NCBI GenBank assembly: GCA_949357655.1
Contig: CASHTG010000009.1
Location: forward strand, 434,001-498,000
DNA from: Parascedosporium putredinis
Taxonomy: Eukaryota > Ascomycota > Sordariomycetes > Microascales > Microascaceae
Direction of reading: 5' to 3'
Length of the DNA: 64,000 nucleotides
This document shows positions 13,001 to 25,146 of the stretch, in pieces. The notes beneath the pieces are model-generated. The model made no database searches. It was not told the DNA's origin and saw only the letters and a program-made list of their open reading frames with translations. The translations under genes and the position numbers were made by a program. Each line of letters starts with the position of its first letter. Positions within the stretch are counted from its first letter, which is position 1.

Positions 13001-15477
13001 AGCATTTTCTTCTTTTTTCTTCCTTTTCTTTTGTTGGGCTTGATTACTCCTGTGGAAACACCCCTCGCGGGAATATACTTTTGTACAATACACTAACAGA
13101 GTTTTAGAAATTCGGCGTTGCTCGGTCGCCCCCATTACGGAGTGTGTCAAGAGACTTCTCGCGCAACCACCGCTTGACACCGCCCAGGCTAGTCAGCTTT
13201 TCGGCTACTTTGCCCAGCGCCTACCGGATATCAAAGAGCCTCTTATCTCGAGGCTTAGAAATGCGGCCATCATCCCCATCAAGCCACAAAGCGAGAAGGG
13301 CAACGTTCGCTTCACGAGCCCTTCGCTTTGTTACCTGGGCGAAGGTTCCACCTATGCCGATATCTTTGATTTCGTCGATTTTGGAAGCAACGCCAACGCT
13401 TTCCTATTCCACTGTGGTGCGCGCACGGAGCCCACGAAGCTTGAGCTAGCCGAGCGCGTGTGCCAGGAGCCCGCGCGACTCCTGGGCATGCTGCAGGTTG
13501 ATAGGTACCTCAACCTTTTGCGAACACTTGCCCAGAGCGCGTCCCAAATCAAGAAGGACAAGGCGCTCTGGTCGAAGCTCCAGACATCCAAGTGTTTACT
13601 CGCCTCCAGAACCACGACTGCCCTGGTAGGAGATGCGGATGCGGACGAGGACGAGACGGAGATGAGGCAGTATCATCTCGAAGCCCCTTTAACATTGTCA
13701 TCTCCGACGATTTCATCAGCTTCAGGATATTCAAGGAGTTACTTCTCTGCGCGCCCGAGGAAGAGATGCTAGAAGACTTTTATTTGATGCTGGGTGCGCG
13801 CCGGCTAAGGAGCCTCGTCCAAGAAGATCTCAATATGGGGTCCCCGGTCAACAGGCCAGATTCTGCAGCCAAAATTCACAAACGCGTGCTGGAGCGCACC
13901 AAGATTTTCCTCCACGAGTATGCTAGCGAAAAGAAGGAGATCATCAAGCACGATGGAAAGTGGCTGGATAAGAACCTCCAGGTTGTCATGGTCCAGTCGA
14001 TCTCCCTCCGCCGACGGCTGGCAAACTACCCCAAATCTCACACTGAAAAGAGGTCGGCTGCTAGCAAGGAAGACCGAAACGGTTGCGTTCTCTACGTCAC
14101 CACCGACGGCAAACCCGACATGTACCAGATTGGCCAGGCGCTCTGCCAGCTGATCCTGACGCGGCACAACCACCAGTCGTACACTTTCTTCGAGCCCCTT
14201 CTCACCCTGGACCTGCTGAGCCTGCGTTCTCGCGGCTACAATGTGGAGAGGATCTTGAGGGCCAAGGCCGCAGAGGCCAGGATCGCCGAGGAGGAGCGAG
14301 CCAAGGCTCTAGAGGAGGAGATGAAGCGCGTCCGTGAGAGGGAGGCCAAGTGGCGCGAGGAGGCCAGCCTCATCTCGGCGAGGAGCAGCAGCAAGCCCAA
14401 GAAATGGATTCTCAGCGGGCTGTCCAAGCGCAAGTGGACAACCTGCCTAGCATGCCGGGGGCGTTTGGCGACGACCTCCTCCGAGCCCGCCCGACCAAAG
14501 AGGGGCAAGGGACTCTTCTCGAACTGGGCGAAGCGTTTCCTCGATTCTGGGGAGCGAGACGAAGACCAGGCCGCAGCGGGGCCCAGCACGCCCTCGGATG
14601 GTCAACAGCAGCGACAGCAACAGCAGCAGCAGCAGCAGCAGCAGCAACAAAACGGCCAGCAAGAAGGGAGGGTCACGAACCCGGCCCTCGTGAGCCAGAA
14701 CCTCCTCAACGCGATCAAGGCGTCGCGCCCGTTTGGCTCCAACGAGGTCTTTTCGCAGCCGACCATGACGGAGGTGCAGGAGCAGCGATCGTACTGCGAT
14801 ACCACGCAGGGCTACAAGCTCGTGTGCGTGGCGGAATCGGCGTCGGGCATGAAGATCTACGCCGACAAGGACGTGGAGGAACCGGGCACCTTCTTCTCCC
14901 AGAATAGCGGGGCGCTCAACGCCTTCTCGGTGCTGCTGCGCGACGTGGCCGACGTGTACAAGGTCTCGCACCGGGTCCTCCACATCTTTTACGACAAGGC
15001 GGGCGGCACCATCGCGTTCAACATGAGCGGCAGTCTCTTCTTCAACTTTCGCTTCTTCTTGCAGCTGCACGCCAGCACGGTCGGCTCGTCTCAGGGCCGG
15101 GCGGACGCTGCGATGTGGTGGTGGGTTGTCATGGCGCATGAGCTCGCGCACAACTTGGTCAGTGTGCATAGCGCCGAGCACAGCTACTACACGTACGTAC
15201 TATCCCCCTTTTCTCCCCCTTTTCCTAAACCTTCTAAAAGACTCGTCTTGCTAACTCTCTTTTTTTTAGCGAATCCTTCATCCAGGAGTACTTGGTGCCG
15301 TGCATCACCAAGCTCGGACAGTGGTCCGCTAGCTCTGTTCCCGCGGGCCCTGGCGCCCCGACTGCTCTTTCTCCGGCACCGCCGCAACGGCAGGCGGCCA
15401 GCGCGCAGATTCTTCCTCCGCCCCCGTATAGCGAGCGGCCGGCGGTGCGAAGACCGCCCAATAATCTCCTCGATTAG
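10005..15477 (+). CDS. Sacsin-like GHKL ATPase domain protein (DUF3684 type), with a C-terminal HExxH motif
   Basis: Large fungal protein of about 1763 aa. The N-terminal 250 residues form a GHKL/Hsp90-like ATPase fold as in sacsin: N-box ELIQNAADA and G-box GAFGVGFYSVF, which are ATP-binding motifs. The middle resembles the fungal DUF3684 family. A charged coiled coil (about 14280-14400), a SKPKK/MPGAF region, a polyglutamine tract and a conserved C-terminal domain follow. That last domain contains HELAHNLVSVH at 15137-15169, matching HExxHxxxxxH. Introns are 12998-13107 (CACTAAC branch) and 15193-15269. The frame breaks about ten times, near 11165, 11246, 11990, 12440, 12922, 12965, 13130, 13685, 14403 and 14475; eight fit a missing base and two an extra base, mostly in C or G runs. 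Corrected, the codon count is whole. Function is unknown; chaperone-like ATPase activity is an inference from the fold. Confidence 0.85.
14605..14652 (+). repeat. CAG/CAA repeat encoding polyglutamine
   Basis: An almost pure run of CAG and CAA codons inside the sacsin-like gene encodes about 14 glutamines, interrupted by one arginine near its start. It lies in a low-complexity linker between the coiled coil and the C-terminal domain, so length variation between strains would be expected. Confidence 0.9.
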
Positions 15478-16371
15478 AGCGTGGGGCAATCTTCCCCAGG
15501 CGTAATCTCCCGTGTCATAGAGGACATGTGTTCGTGGCGTGTGATGGATAGACACTGATGAGAGAAGCTCTTGTAACGGTTTGTTCGTCGTGGCGAGGTG
15601 CATTCTATTCTTGTTGATCCCTTTTTTGTTTTTCACGGCGTTCTGCTTCGCCCATACTGCTTGCGTACTGCATTGCATACTTGTTCCTTTCTTTTTTTCT
15701 TCTTCTTCTTCGCTGCATAGTTGCATAGATGGGCATGGGCTAGGGACATGAGCGCAGCATCTTCTGAACTTTAATATCGTTGTGCAAACCCTTTTCGTTT
15801 CGTTTGCAATGTAGCCATGTTCGAGATAGAGTAAAGAGACAATACATCATCTCCTCTCCCGACATGACATCTCATTACCTTGTTGATCTGTAAAAGGACA
15901 GAGTCTAATCAAGAATAACCAGGGGAGTGATGCGTAAATGGGTATGGTGTTTTGTTTTATTCATAATTCATACAAAAGCCAGAGGCGGCATGTCTCATCT
16001 TTCTCCCGTCCAGTCTTGCGTCCTGCCTTCCAGGCACCACCACCACTCCTCCACATTAGCAAAACGAAAGATGTAAAGAAAAGGGCCCGCCGGCCCGAGA
16101 CAGCAGGAGTCAAGTCCCATCTGCCTCGTTTCGGTATGTACAGATAAATAGCACGAGAAAAGATGGGAGGAGAATCCCCTCGCACTCTAGTGCGTTTCCA
16201 TGTATACTCCAGCTCATGTTTTGGCTTTCCTTGTGCCTCTTCGGTTAAGATAGCACTAAATTATGGCCCCCTGCCCCCTTTCTCCCGGAACTAATAGCGC
16301 AACATCGTACAATTATCGACGCACTCGCGGAAATACTGGTTCTGTTTCTGCCACCGGTCTGTCGTCTCTCC
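15478..16371. other. Convergent 3' flanks of the sacsin-like and POM34 genes
   Basis: About 0.9 kb between two convergent genes. It holds T-rich 3' flank from the left gene and A/T-rich flank from the right one, and no supported coding sequence, RNA gene or repeat. Terminators for both genes must lie here, but no specific poly(A) signal can be singled out. Confidence 0.55.
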
Positions 16372-17274
16372 TTATTGCATCCACGAGCCCGAGGACCTCC
16401 TGCCCTTCTCGTAAAGCCACTTGTTATTGAGGCCGACGCTAGTCTTCTTTGTGGAAGGGCTCGGGGTTGCAGGCTCCGAGAAGAGGCTCGCCGAGTTCGA
16501 GAGTGGTACCGGGGAACCGAACGAGGACCTCCGGCCGTTGGAGTTGAGGGAGGGGTTGAAGCCACTCTTGCCGTTGAGAGGGCTGGCCGCGGGCGAGTAG
16601 GGAGAGCCCGCACCATGCTGCTGGGCAGCCTTGTTCACGCTACCTCGAGCGGAGAGCGGTGAGCCGGAGAAGCTGGCTTTGGAAGCGATGGAGCCGCTTA
16701 TCGAAGGAGTGCGGGAGTAGCGGGGAGGGTGCTGTAGACGGCATTGGGGATGGGAGCCGTCGTGCTCGGAGGCAGACCAAGGAGCTTTCGTTGGCCCGGG
16801 GTGAGAGGAATGTCGGAAAGGTTGTCCTCTGTGCGGAAAAGTGGAAGACAGGCCACACCAATGTTGAGAAGGGGGAGGGCTTGAAGGGCGAGGTAGGCCC
16901 AGGACAGAAGAGTTTTCGTTTGCCGGGTGAAGCTGCAAGGGGGCGGAAAGAAAACATTAGGTTAGCATGGACTGATTAAATGAGGACGGAAACGAATAGA
17001 AGGGATTATAGTGGTGGGATGTGGAGGTGACATACCTATCTGGTGAGAGGACTTGGTCGGCCACCCACTGAAGGATCCATAGGCCGATCAGAGCAGCAAT
17101 GTTGTAGGCAATTTTGCGAACATTCTTGTCGTTGAACGTTGAGCGGTTTCGCCGCCTGTTGATCTCTCGCAGGCGAGGATGCGTCCAGTTTCCAGGGCTT
17201 TCGATGGCGGGAGCTGGGGCGGTGGGACGTTGAGGCGTCCTGACCGGCACAACCTTTGTGCTTGACGAAGACAT
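16372..17274 (-). CDS. POM34: POM34-like integral membrane nucleoporin
   Basis: Subunit of the nuclear pore membrane ring, where yeast Pom34 works with Pom152 and Ndc1. Exon 1 is 17274-17036 and exon 2 is 16932-16372; the intron starts GTATGT and ends TTGCAG. The corrected product is 266 aa. The first exon gives a Pro-rich N-terminus, then WTHPRLREINRRRNRSTF and a first membrane helix (NIAALIGLWILQWVADQVL). The second starts with a second hydrophobic helix (LLSWAYLALQALPLLNIGVA), followed by a Ser/Pro-rich disordered tail (YSRTPSISGS; GSPLSARGSV; SPYSPAASP). Two helices near the N-terminus plus a Ser-rich tail fit the fungal nuclear pore component family. One missing C near 16727 (minus-strand sense) breaks the frame just before the tail. 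Assigned from topology and the N-terminal motif. Confidence 0.8.
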
Positions 17275-18627
17275 CGTATGGAGGCCGATGCAGACAGACC
17301 AGTGATATCCTTCTTCGATACCGATGTGATTTTACGAGCGAATCGATTGGGGGAGGACCCTTTTCTTCGAAGCCCCGCGTCTTATAGAGGATGGATAGCA
17401 AGCAGGTCGTTGACTCAGAAAAGAGACAGCCTAAGATTGAGGGATTGTGTTGAAGGGGATTCGCGGTCAAAAAGACTGATGAAAGACAACTAAAATATTC
17501 CAGATGTATTTTCTGAGGAATGCGGAATCGGCCTGCTTTATGTTAGTACGTCGTAAGAATATGTAGGCTGGGTTGCCCCGAGGCGCCGCTCGTTGTTGAT
17601 TTTGAGGCGTGGTGATGTTTTGTTTCTGGGGGCAAGGAGAGGAATTCCTGGGGAGGTTAGGCCAATTTGACCTGCAGCTGGAAACGACAAGCACAGGCTC
17701 GGTCCGTGCTGGGATTGGCCCAGCCAAGCCACACGAGCTTGAGGCCGGGCACCAGCCACAGAAAAGTATGTGTAGTTGTGGCTGGAGGTCAAGCTGGCGA
17801 ATGAGGCCTGGCCTCATTCCTCGAATACCCTCTTCCCTTCCTTCCTGACGATTCCTTGCAGGTACTCATAATAATAGCTCTCCCGATCCGGCACAGTGAC
17901 ACGAAAGCTGAGGCAGGTACATTCCCAGCCTCGTAAATAACGCTGCGAGAGGTGTACCGAAGGACGACGCATATGTAAATCCCGCCCCAGTAGCCCAGTA
18001 CAGCAAGGTTGATCGCGACCTGGGAAACCCGTGATTCTATGGAGGAATTGAAGCCCACCCACCCAACGCTCCCGCATCGCGCATTCCTCGTTTCGCGCTA
18101 TTCCGTGGTTTTTCCCCATCCATTTTGCGAGACATGTAGTTGCCCATATTCTACCCTCGATGCACACAAAATCCCACGACGTGTGCAATTTTCCACATCC
18201 TTCCGATCAACCCTCCATCCCTTTTCATCCATCGCCTAATACTACCCACCCATCCATTCGGTCCATCAGGACTTTCTCACCTGTTGCAGACTTGCCAACT
18301 ATCACGAAGCAAGGCTCACCCGATCCTATCGAAGGGCAAGGGGAAAAATGCGTAGCTGAGTCGACGTCGCCACAACTCCCAATCACCACCATCTGTCACA
18401 TCACGACCATATTCACCAGTCCTTCGATCAACGCCTGGCGCCGAACGATATTCCCTTTTAACCCCAATCTTTTTTTGTTGAAATTTAGCAGCCTTTTCCT
18501 TTTTTGATTGTCAACTTTTTGGTGACCGCATCCGTAGTGGTCAATCCGGAGAGGTGCATCCCCATCAACAAACCGCACCAATCCCCTCCCTTCCCCGGCT
18601 GGCTCTCAGTTTCCGGGGTTTTACGCA
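17275..18627. promoter_or_regulatory. Divergent promoter region between POM34 and IES1
   Basis: About 1.35 kb separating two divergently transcribed genes, so it must hold both promoters. The right half (about 18060-18620) is C/T-rich and leader-like ahead of the IES1 start. No TATA-like or other specific element could be assigned. Minus-strand hydrophobic frames inside it lack ATG starts and splice structure, so I call no gene. Confidence 0.6.
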
Positions 18628-20786
18628 ATGGGTTCTCCAAACTCATCCGACATCGAGGCCCCGAGCTCACCGGTCCGCCCCGAAAAGTCGTTTGTCTCCA
18701 ACATTGATGATGGCGATACCACGATGATGGATGCCGCGACGCCGGAACCCGGAGAGAAAGCCTCGCGCTCTAAAAGCAAGGCATCACAGTCCAAGGATGC
18801 TGGTTCGCAATCCACCATCGGCAAGATTCGACATCTGAAGAAGGAGGACGGTGATCCATTGTGGAGAAAGGATATCCAATACGATTTCCTCAAAGCTATT
18901 TTTGATGACGAGAAAAAGGTCTTCACCAATAGTTACGAGCCTGACAAGATTGGGAAGCAGTGCTTCGCTGATCTTTACATTGACACCATGGCAAGGAGTA
19001 GTAAGACCAGTAAGGTGTTGAGGGACAAGCTGCTGAGCGATCGGGACGCTGCCAAAGGCATGGCCATGGTGTGCCTGCTTGTGAATATTGGGCGGATGAA
19101 CACAACACTTAATTGTAAGCACCATCCTCTTGCGTCCGAGTGTACCTCGGGCCTCCGCTTCCGCTGCTGCTTCCAGACGATCCGACGAGAAGCTATTCTT
19201 GTCTGCCTTCCGCTGCATTTGTTAACCTGCCCTGTTTGTCTGCAGTCTTCCCCGAGATGCGGGCCCAGCTACGAACATACCATGCGATTCCGTCCCTCCA
19301 AGCCCGCCAGGATCCCCATGCCTACAAGCAACTGCAGGATGCTCCCCGTCTCAAGTCTATCCTCAAGGGTAGCATGGAAGACCGCGAAGAGCCCGGCACG
19401 CTCGTGAGCATCAAAGAGGCAAACATCCCGCGCACAAACCCAGTCTCCCTACTCTTTATCATTTGCGCGGCGGCCCAGAAGATAGCCGAGCTCCACTTTC
19501 CCGCCGGCCAAGAGTTCCACGACCTCGTGATGAAAACCAAATTTTCGAGCCATTCCAGGGCCATGGCTTTCCTTTGGCTCATGTGGTTCTACCTAGAGTC
19601 CGACTTTACGGAAGAGGGCTGCGAAGAAAATCCGTTTGGACCCGGTGTCGATTACGGTTTACACGTTGCCAACCAGGGAGTACCATCGCTCGAGGAGATG
19701 ACGGCTGAAGAAGAGGTGGCTGAGAATGTGGACACGCAAGAAGAGCTTGATTTCGGCTACGAGAAACAGAAGATGAGGGCCAAGATTCTCGAGGTCGACC
19801 AAGCCTATATCGCTGATACTCAACCGAAGCGCGGAGCCAGAAGCAGGGCAGTTGCCGATGATGGACCAGCGATCCTACCCCGCATCCGACCCTCGAAGCA
19901 CGAGTCAGACATGGATAGTACCAGGTCGACTCCGCCACCATCGAGGGTGCTAGCTCGACAGGCCGCTATCGGCAGCGCGAGCCGGCGCGGGATACCATCC
20001 AAGTACACCATCATCGATGCCTCGTCCCCGGCAGGACCTCAAGGGGACGGCGTGGTCTCGCGCAAGCCCCGACCACCCACGGCTCACCAGCTAGCAGTTG
20101 AGCGGCACCGAAAGGAGCAGGTTGATCATATTCTCGACCGTGGTCTCCGCAAACAGTATCGCAAACTGCGCAAGCTTCGAAAGCAGGAAGGTGCCATCTA
20201 TCGCGCCTCTGTTCGTATCAAGGAGATGCCTGATGAGCTCGCATTCCAGAATAGCGATGGCGAAGATGAGCCCAGCCGCGGCCGCTCACACGTGAACAAA
20301 GACGACTACCCGTTCCGGTCCACCGGGCCCGGAGGGTTGTGCCAGCTCAAATCCGAGCCTGACGATTTTGGTGAGGAGACCAACATGTATTGCGCGTCTG
20401 TTCGCAGGGCCGTTCGCCGGCTCAACCGTTGGATCGAGCTACAGGATCAAGCAGTCATCCCCGCCATCAAGCGAAAGAGGGTGCACCAGCCGGAGCCCCA
20501 AGACTTGGGCGATGATGAGCTTGACGGAATCGATGACGATGACATTCATATCAACGGCCACGGGCTTAAGAATGGCGGGACGCCATCGCGAAAGAGCAAA
20601 AAGTCCCGAGCCAAGCTTGACGTAGTGGAAGACGTCGACGAAAACGGCGACATGCCGATGGATGACGGAGATGACCCGGATGGAGACAAGGCCAGCCTCC
20701 GGGCCGACGATGACGATGAGGTAGAGGATACTCCTCGCCCCAAAGCGCAACGGGTAACTGCGCTCATTGACGAGGCAGACGATTAG
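18628..20786 (+). CDS. IES1: IES1-like subunit of the INO80 chromatin remodeller
   Basis: Predicted nuclear subunit of the INO80 nucleosome-remodelling complex, a fungal-specific accessory subunit. Exons are 18628-19114 and 19246-20786 (donor GTAAGC, acceptor CTGCAG, phase 1), giving 675 aa. The N-terminal tail is Ser/Pro-rich and acidic. The conserved core starts around residue 70 (GKIRHLKKEDGDPLWRKDIQ; FDDEKKVFTN) and includes SSKTSKVLRDKLLSDRDAA, NPVSLLFIICAAAQKIAELH and FLWLMWFYLESDFTEEGCEE. The C-terminal half is charged and disordered, with a possible nuclear signal (RKSKKSRAK) and a D/E-rich end. This is the only long gene in the window that is open throughout without any frame correction. 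IES1 is assigned by recalled resemblance to Sordariomycete proteins annotated as Ino eighty subunit 1. Confidence 0.8.
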
Positions 20787-21921
20787 ATTATCTCGCAATG
20801 GAGCTTTCTCCTACCTAGAACCTTGTGCCTTTCTTTGCTTTCTTTCCTTCTTCTTTTCTCTTGTCTTTGTATCTGTGCACCATGCCCCGCTTTTACTGCC
20901 CCTTCCATGGCGAGTACAGGGTCACTTGGGCATTTTCTGTGTTTCGTTTTTCCTATCTTGTTGGTGTTTCTCTCGGGCTTAGTTAGCTGTGGGCTATCGC
21001 AAGGAATGTTTTATGGGCGTGGGTTTCCTTCCTCTCCCCTTGGAGAGCTCAACCGAGCCTATCAAGGCTCATCTCGGTGTCTACTTTTTTTTTTTTTTTT
21101 CTCCTTTTCTTATTCTTTTTCTGTTTTCCTTTCTTGGGCGACCATTTGTTCTCAATGCTCCCACAGCGGCAGGGAAACATAAACATGTACAATACCCGCA
21201 GTTAGATATGGTGCCAAGTTTGGGTGGGATCAGGCTCGGATTTTGTACGGCGAATAGCAAACAGATGTTAGTTACAACCACGAAGCAACTATGTAGTCCA
21301 GATTTCTGGGTTTGCCATCTCTGTCTCTTTCTAGCCCTCTCTCTCCCTCTCCATCTCTCTATCATTCCACTCAACTCTCCTGTCCCCATCGATCATCTCT
21401 CAGGCATATTCATGTTAGCCTCACCCCACTCCTACTCCACTCGCCCCCAGAGTTTTGTGACTTGGCGTGTCTGAACGTAGTAGCGCCTTAGTCATCAACT
21501 CTCCCCACAACACATCTGAATCCGAACCTCTTGCCATCGCCCGCAGTCCAGCACAAGTTCGAGGTACATCCAATCCATTCGATAGTGCACACTAAAGCCA
21601 GCAAAGAGCTCTAATCACCAAGGTATCCACAACCACGAGTCCCACTGGCCGAGAGGTACAAGGTCAGCAGCACCAGATCGAACTCCCTTGCAGTTTGACC
21701 ACGTTCTGCAAGACCAAGAGCGACCAAATCACTACATCATCAAGGAAAACGAATTCGCCGCCGACGAGACCACGCACGCACCGCATCTGGTACCGAACAA
21801 AAAACACCCCCGAGACAAGGATTCTTTTTACCCCCTCTTTTGAGAGAGAAACAGCCCCCTTCCTTTCCGCTCCTTGCAGGCACTATGGTAATCGCCCTCC
21901 ACTGGGCCACCATCGCGAACA
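20787..21921. other. Intergenic between IES1 and HID1
   Basis: About 1.1 kb with no supported gene. The left side is T-rich 3' flank with a T-run at about 21087-21101. The right side (about 21480-21920) is the likely leader and promoter of HID1. Nothing else stands out. Confidence 0.5.
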
Positions 21922-24900
21922 ATGGGTGCTAGTAACTCGAAGCTCGTCTTCAAAAAGGGCATCTTCAGGCTCTCGGAGGAGCGACACATACCCGCCGACG
22001 ATCCTTACTGGACCTCTGTGAGTTCTTCCTTGCTTTTGTCTGCACCCTTTTTTTGCCTTGGATCGCAACCCCGGGCCATTGCCCCATTCAGACCCACGGG
22101 CGGGCAATCTTCTGCCGACCTGGTTCCCCGGCTGCCGGTCTGGGTCAGGGGGTGTAGAACGGCTAAGGACAGGGAAAGGAGGGGGTGAGGGAAGCCAAGT
22201 GGTGATCTCTTGTTGGCGTCTTCCTACCTCGTGGAAGGCGGACAAGGCAAAGCTAACGAGTAGGCGAAATAGTTCTGGGAGCTCCCGAGTCACCCGAAGA
22301 TGTCTTTAGCCTCTTCTCCGCGACGGATATCCGCCGAACCCGCGACAAGGCGCTCGAGAACCTCGAAACCCTCATCCTGGCCGTGACCTCGCGCCTCTTT
22401 ATCCTCCGCCACCATCCCTCCTTCCCCGATCCCGAGTTCGCCCCGGACCGCGACGCCCTCAACTGCATCCGGGTGCTGACCCGCCTGCTCCCCTACCTCT
22501 ATGAGGCCGAGGCCTTGCAGCAGTGGGAGGAGCGCTTCTTCTGGGGCACGCGCCGCAAGCGCACGCGCAAGTCCGCCCTCGCCAACGAGGTGCTCTTTGA
22601 CGGCGTCGACGGCATCACGAGCCCGCGGCCCAAGCTCGATGAGTTTGAGGAGGCGCGCCCGCTGGCCGAGGAGCTCGTCGAGACTCTTGTGGATCTCATG
22701 TTCTTCTCCGGCCTGACGCTGCCCAGGCAGCCCCACGGGAAGCCCAAGGTCACCTACGCCATCTGGCAGAGCGGCGTCGGGTGCAACACGTCGGTGGCCA
22801 CCACCAAGGAGTTCGAGAGCAACCGCGCCGAGATACTGCGGCTGCTGCTGACCATGGCGGGCAAGAGCATGTACATGGCGCCGGGGTGCTGCCGCAAAAG
22901 GGCGTCAGGGTCCTCACGCACCTGTGTACGTGTCCCGATAAGCAGGTCGTGCTGTCGGTTCTCTGCTCTCTTCTAAACACGGTAGGTTTCCACGTCGGCT
23001 CCGGAATTGGTGTCGCCCGGGAGAGCCCGAAGGAGGCGGTGGGGGTTCTTGAGTATCAATCGATCTCGCTAACGCCTTGCCACGCAATACAATAGTCCCT
23101 CAAGTACAACCCCGCCAGCTGGAAGGTGCCCTACAATGCGCTCATATTAAAGGATGCCAAGCAGGTGCTCGTCACCTACACGCTCCAACTCATCCTAGTC
23201 CTCCTCTTATATCCGATCCCTGAGGACCAGGAGAGCGGGCCGAAGCGCAACTACTACAGACATTTCCTCGGGCTGCACCGAGCCCAGGATTTCCAGTTCA
23301 TTGTCGACGGAATGATGAGGGTCCTCCAGCAGCCCATGCAAGAAAAGACGTCGTACATCCCGGCGGGTACGCAATCGACCGGGACCCTGGTGCCCGAGAT
23401 GATTATGCTGTTTTGGGAAATCACTCAGTGCAACAAGCGCTTCCGGTCCTTCATTATCGACACGGATCGCGTCTACGATTTTGTCATACTCGCCGTCTTC
23501 CATGCTCTCGAGTTCAAGTCCGACGCCTCGAAGCAGGGTGTGGTGCGCATGTGCGCGTTCCTGCTCCAGACGCTCAGCGTCGAAAAGAACTTTGGCGTCA
23601 ATCTCAACAAGCACTTCGACACGCAGGAGACGCTGCCCCCTCTATACGCATCCCTGGGTTCAGCGGATCCTATGCCGACTTCCTCATTCACGTACGTATC
23701 CTTCTTCTACCGGGCTTATCACCGGAGGTTTTGAGCCTACCCACTAACGCGCAACCCGTAGTCCATCTACAACCTCATCACCGGAAGCCAGGGCAAGCTA
23801 ACGGCCATATATCCCGCGCTGGTAGCCGTCATCAACAATATCGCGGCTTACCTCGAGAATCTCAGCGCCGCATCGTGCTCTAAACTCATGCAGCTCTTCT
23901 CGTCCATGTCGTCGCCATCGTTCTTGCTTGCCAACGACTCGAATCACAGCCTGCTACATTCGCTGCTCGAGGCGATGAACGCCATCCTCGAACACCAGTA
24001 CAAGAGTGAGTTAAATACAGCCCCTTAAGCGACGAAACTTAAACTGGTACACAAGCTAACACCGTGGTTACAGAAAACCCCGCCTTTGTATTTGCGGTAC
24101 TGAAGAACCGGAAAAAGGTGGAGGCGCTGCGGGCGCTTACCCTCGAGACCGGACAAGAAGATATCGAGCGACGAAATCGGCGGAGGAAGGAAGCTGCCGA
24201 GAGCGGCGAGCATCAGGAATCAATCCGCAGCTCCATGGATAGCGTCCAGAGTCACCCAGCATCCCATCCAATGTCTCCCGCGGCCAGCGAAGCGCACGAT
24301 GAGTCCGATACCTTTGCCATAGGTGACGACGATGATGAGAGCGACGACGACGATGACCATCCCCAGCCAACGCCTGCGCAGTCCACGACGAGCGAGAATC
24401 CCTCGCAGGCCTCGTCGGCCGTTGACGTTGGCGACGCGGTGCCGACCCAGCTTCGCGGCATGTCGGAAAAGGCCCGTGGCAAGATGCCCGCCGGATTCCC
24501 GACCTTTTCGCGGCAGAACAGCACCACGAGCCTCGAAGGCCACCGGGCCTCGGTCTCGGTTGCGCAAGTCGACGGCAGCGGATTCCAGGCCACGGCCTCG
24601 TGGATCGACAGCTGGCTCCCCGAGCTGCCCCTGCACACCATGCTCACCGTGATCCAACAGCTCACGGCCCTCCTACCCCGCCAGGCCCTCGCGCCCGATC
24701 ACGCCTCGCGCGAGACACTGTCCCGCATCTCGGAGATTGATCCCATCGGCGTCGAGCCCACGCCCATCCGCGTGCACACCTTTGAGTGGTCGCAGCTGTC
24801 CCTGGCGTGGTACGAGTCTCTCCTCTGGGGCTTCGTCTTCAGCGCCGAGATGCAGCCCGCCAAAGGCACCGTGGGCGTCTGGAACGGCACCCTTATCAAG

Positions 24901-25146
24901 CTGTTCCGTGTCCAGGAGACGGCCCGGTCCGGCCCCTCGCTTACTTCGCCCCGCGGCGCCGTCGACGCCGTGGGCGACAGCATCGTCTCCCGCATCGGCG
25001 CCATCAACCTACGAACCGCCGGCGACGCTGCCCAGAGGCTCCTCAGCGAGGGCGTTCAGATCCAGGGACCCCCGAGCCAGGCGGGTTCCGGGACCGGGCC
25101 TCAGGGTCAGGCCCAACAACCGCAGCGAAGGGATAGTCAACACTAG
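21922..25146 (+). CDS. HID1: HID1 family trafficking protein (fungal Ftp105-like)
   Basis: Homologue of the HID1/Dymeclin-related family: Golgi-associated, myristoylated proteins needed for late secretory trafficking; fission yeast Ftp105 anchors the deubiquitinase Ubp5. Exons are 21922-22017, 22273-22981, 23096-23691, 23762-24005 and 24074-25146, giving 906 aa after correction. The N-terminus MGASNSKLVF is a good N-myristoylation site. Conserved blocks include FWELPESPEDVFSLFSATDI, IRVLTRLLPYLYEAE, MAGKSMYMAPGVLPQKG, SYIPAGTQSTGTLVPEM and PGFSGSYADFLIHSIYNLIT. After an acidic, disordered insert (about 24200-24580) comes a C-terminal block ending at about 25000 (WIDSWLPELPL; FEWSQLSLAWYESLLWGF). 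Single bases appear to be missing near 22285 (C-run), 22885 (G-run) and 23638 (C-run). All introns have good signals. Confidence 0.92.

Noticed and set aside
10005..15477. Interpretation of the sacsin-like gene as a pseudogene
   Set aside because: The changes are confined to homopolymers, and the same pattern affects essential genes across the window; the corrected frame is complete with intact splice sites.
17789..18058. Minus-strand frame with a hydrophobic stretch in the POM34/IES1 promoter
   Set aside because: It starts at a non-ATG codon, has no conserved motif, and lies in a divergent promoter region.
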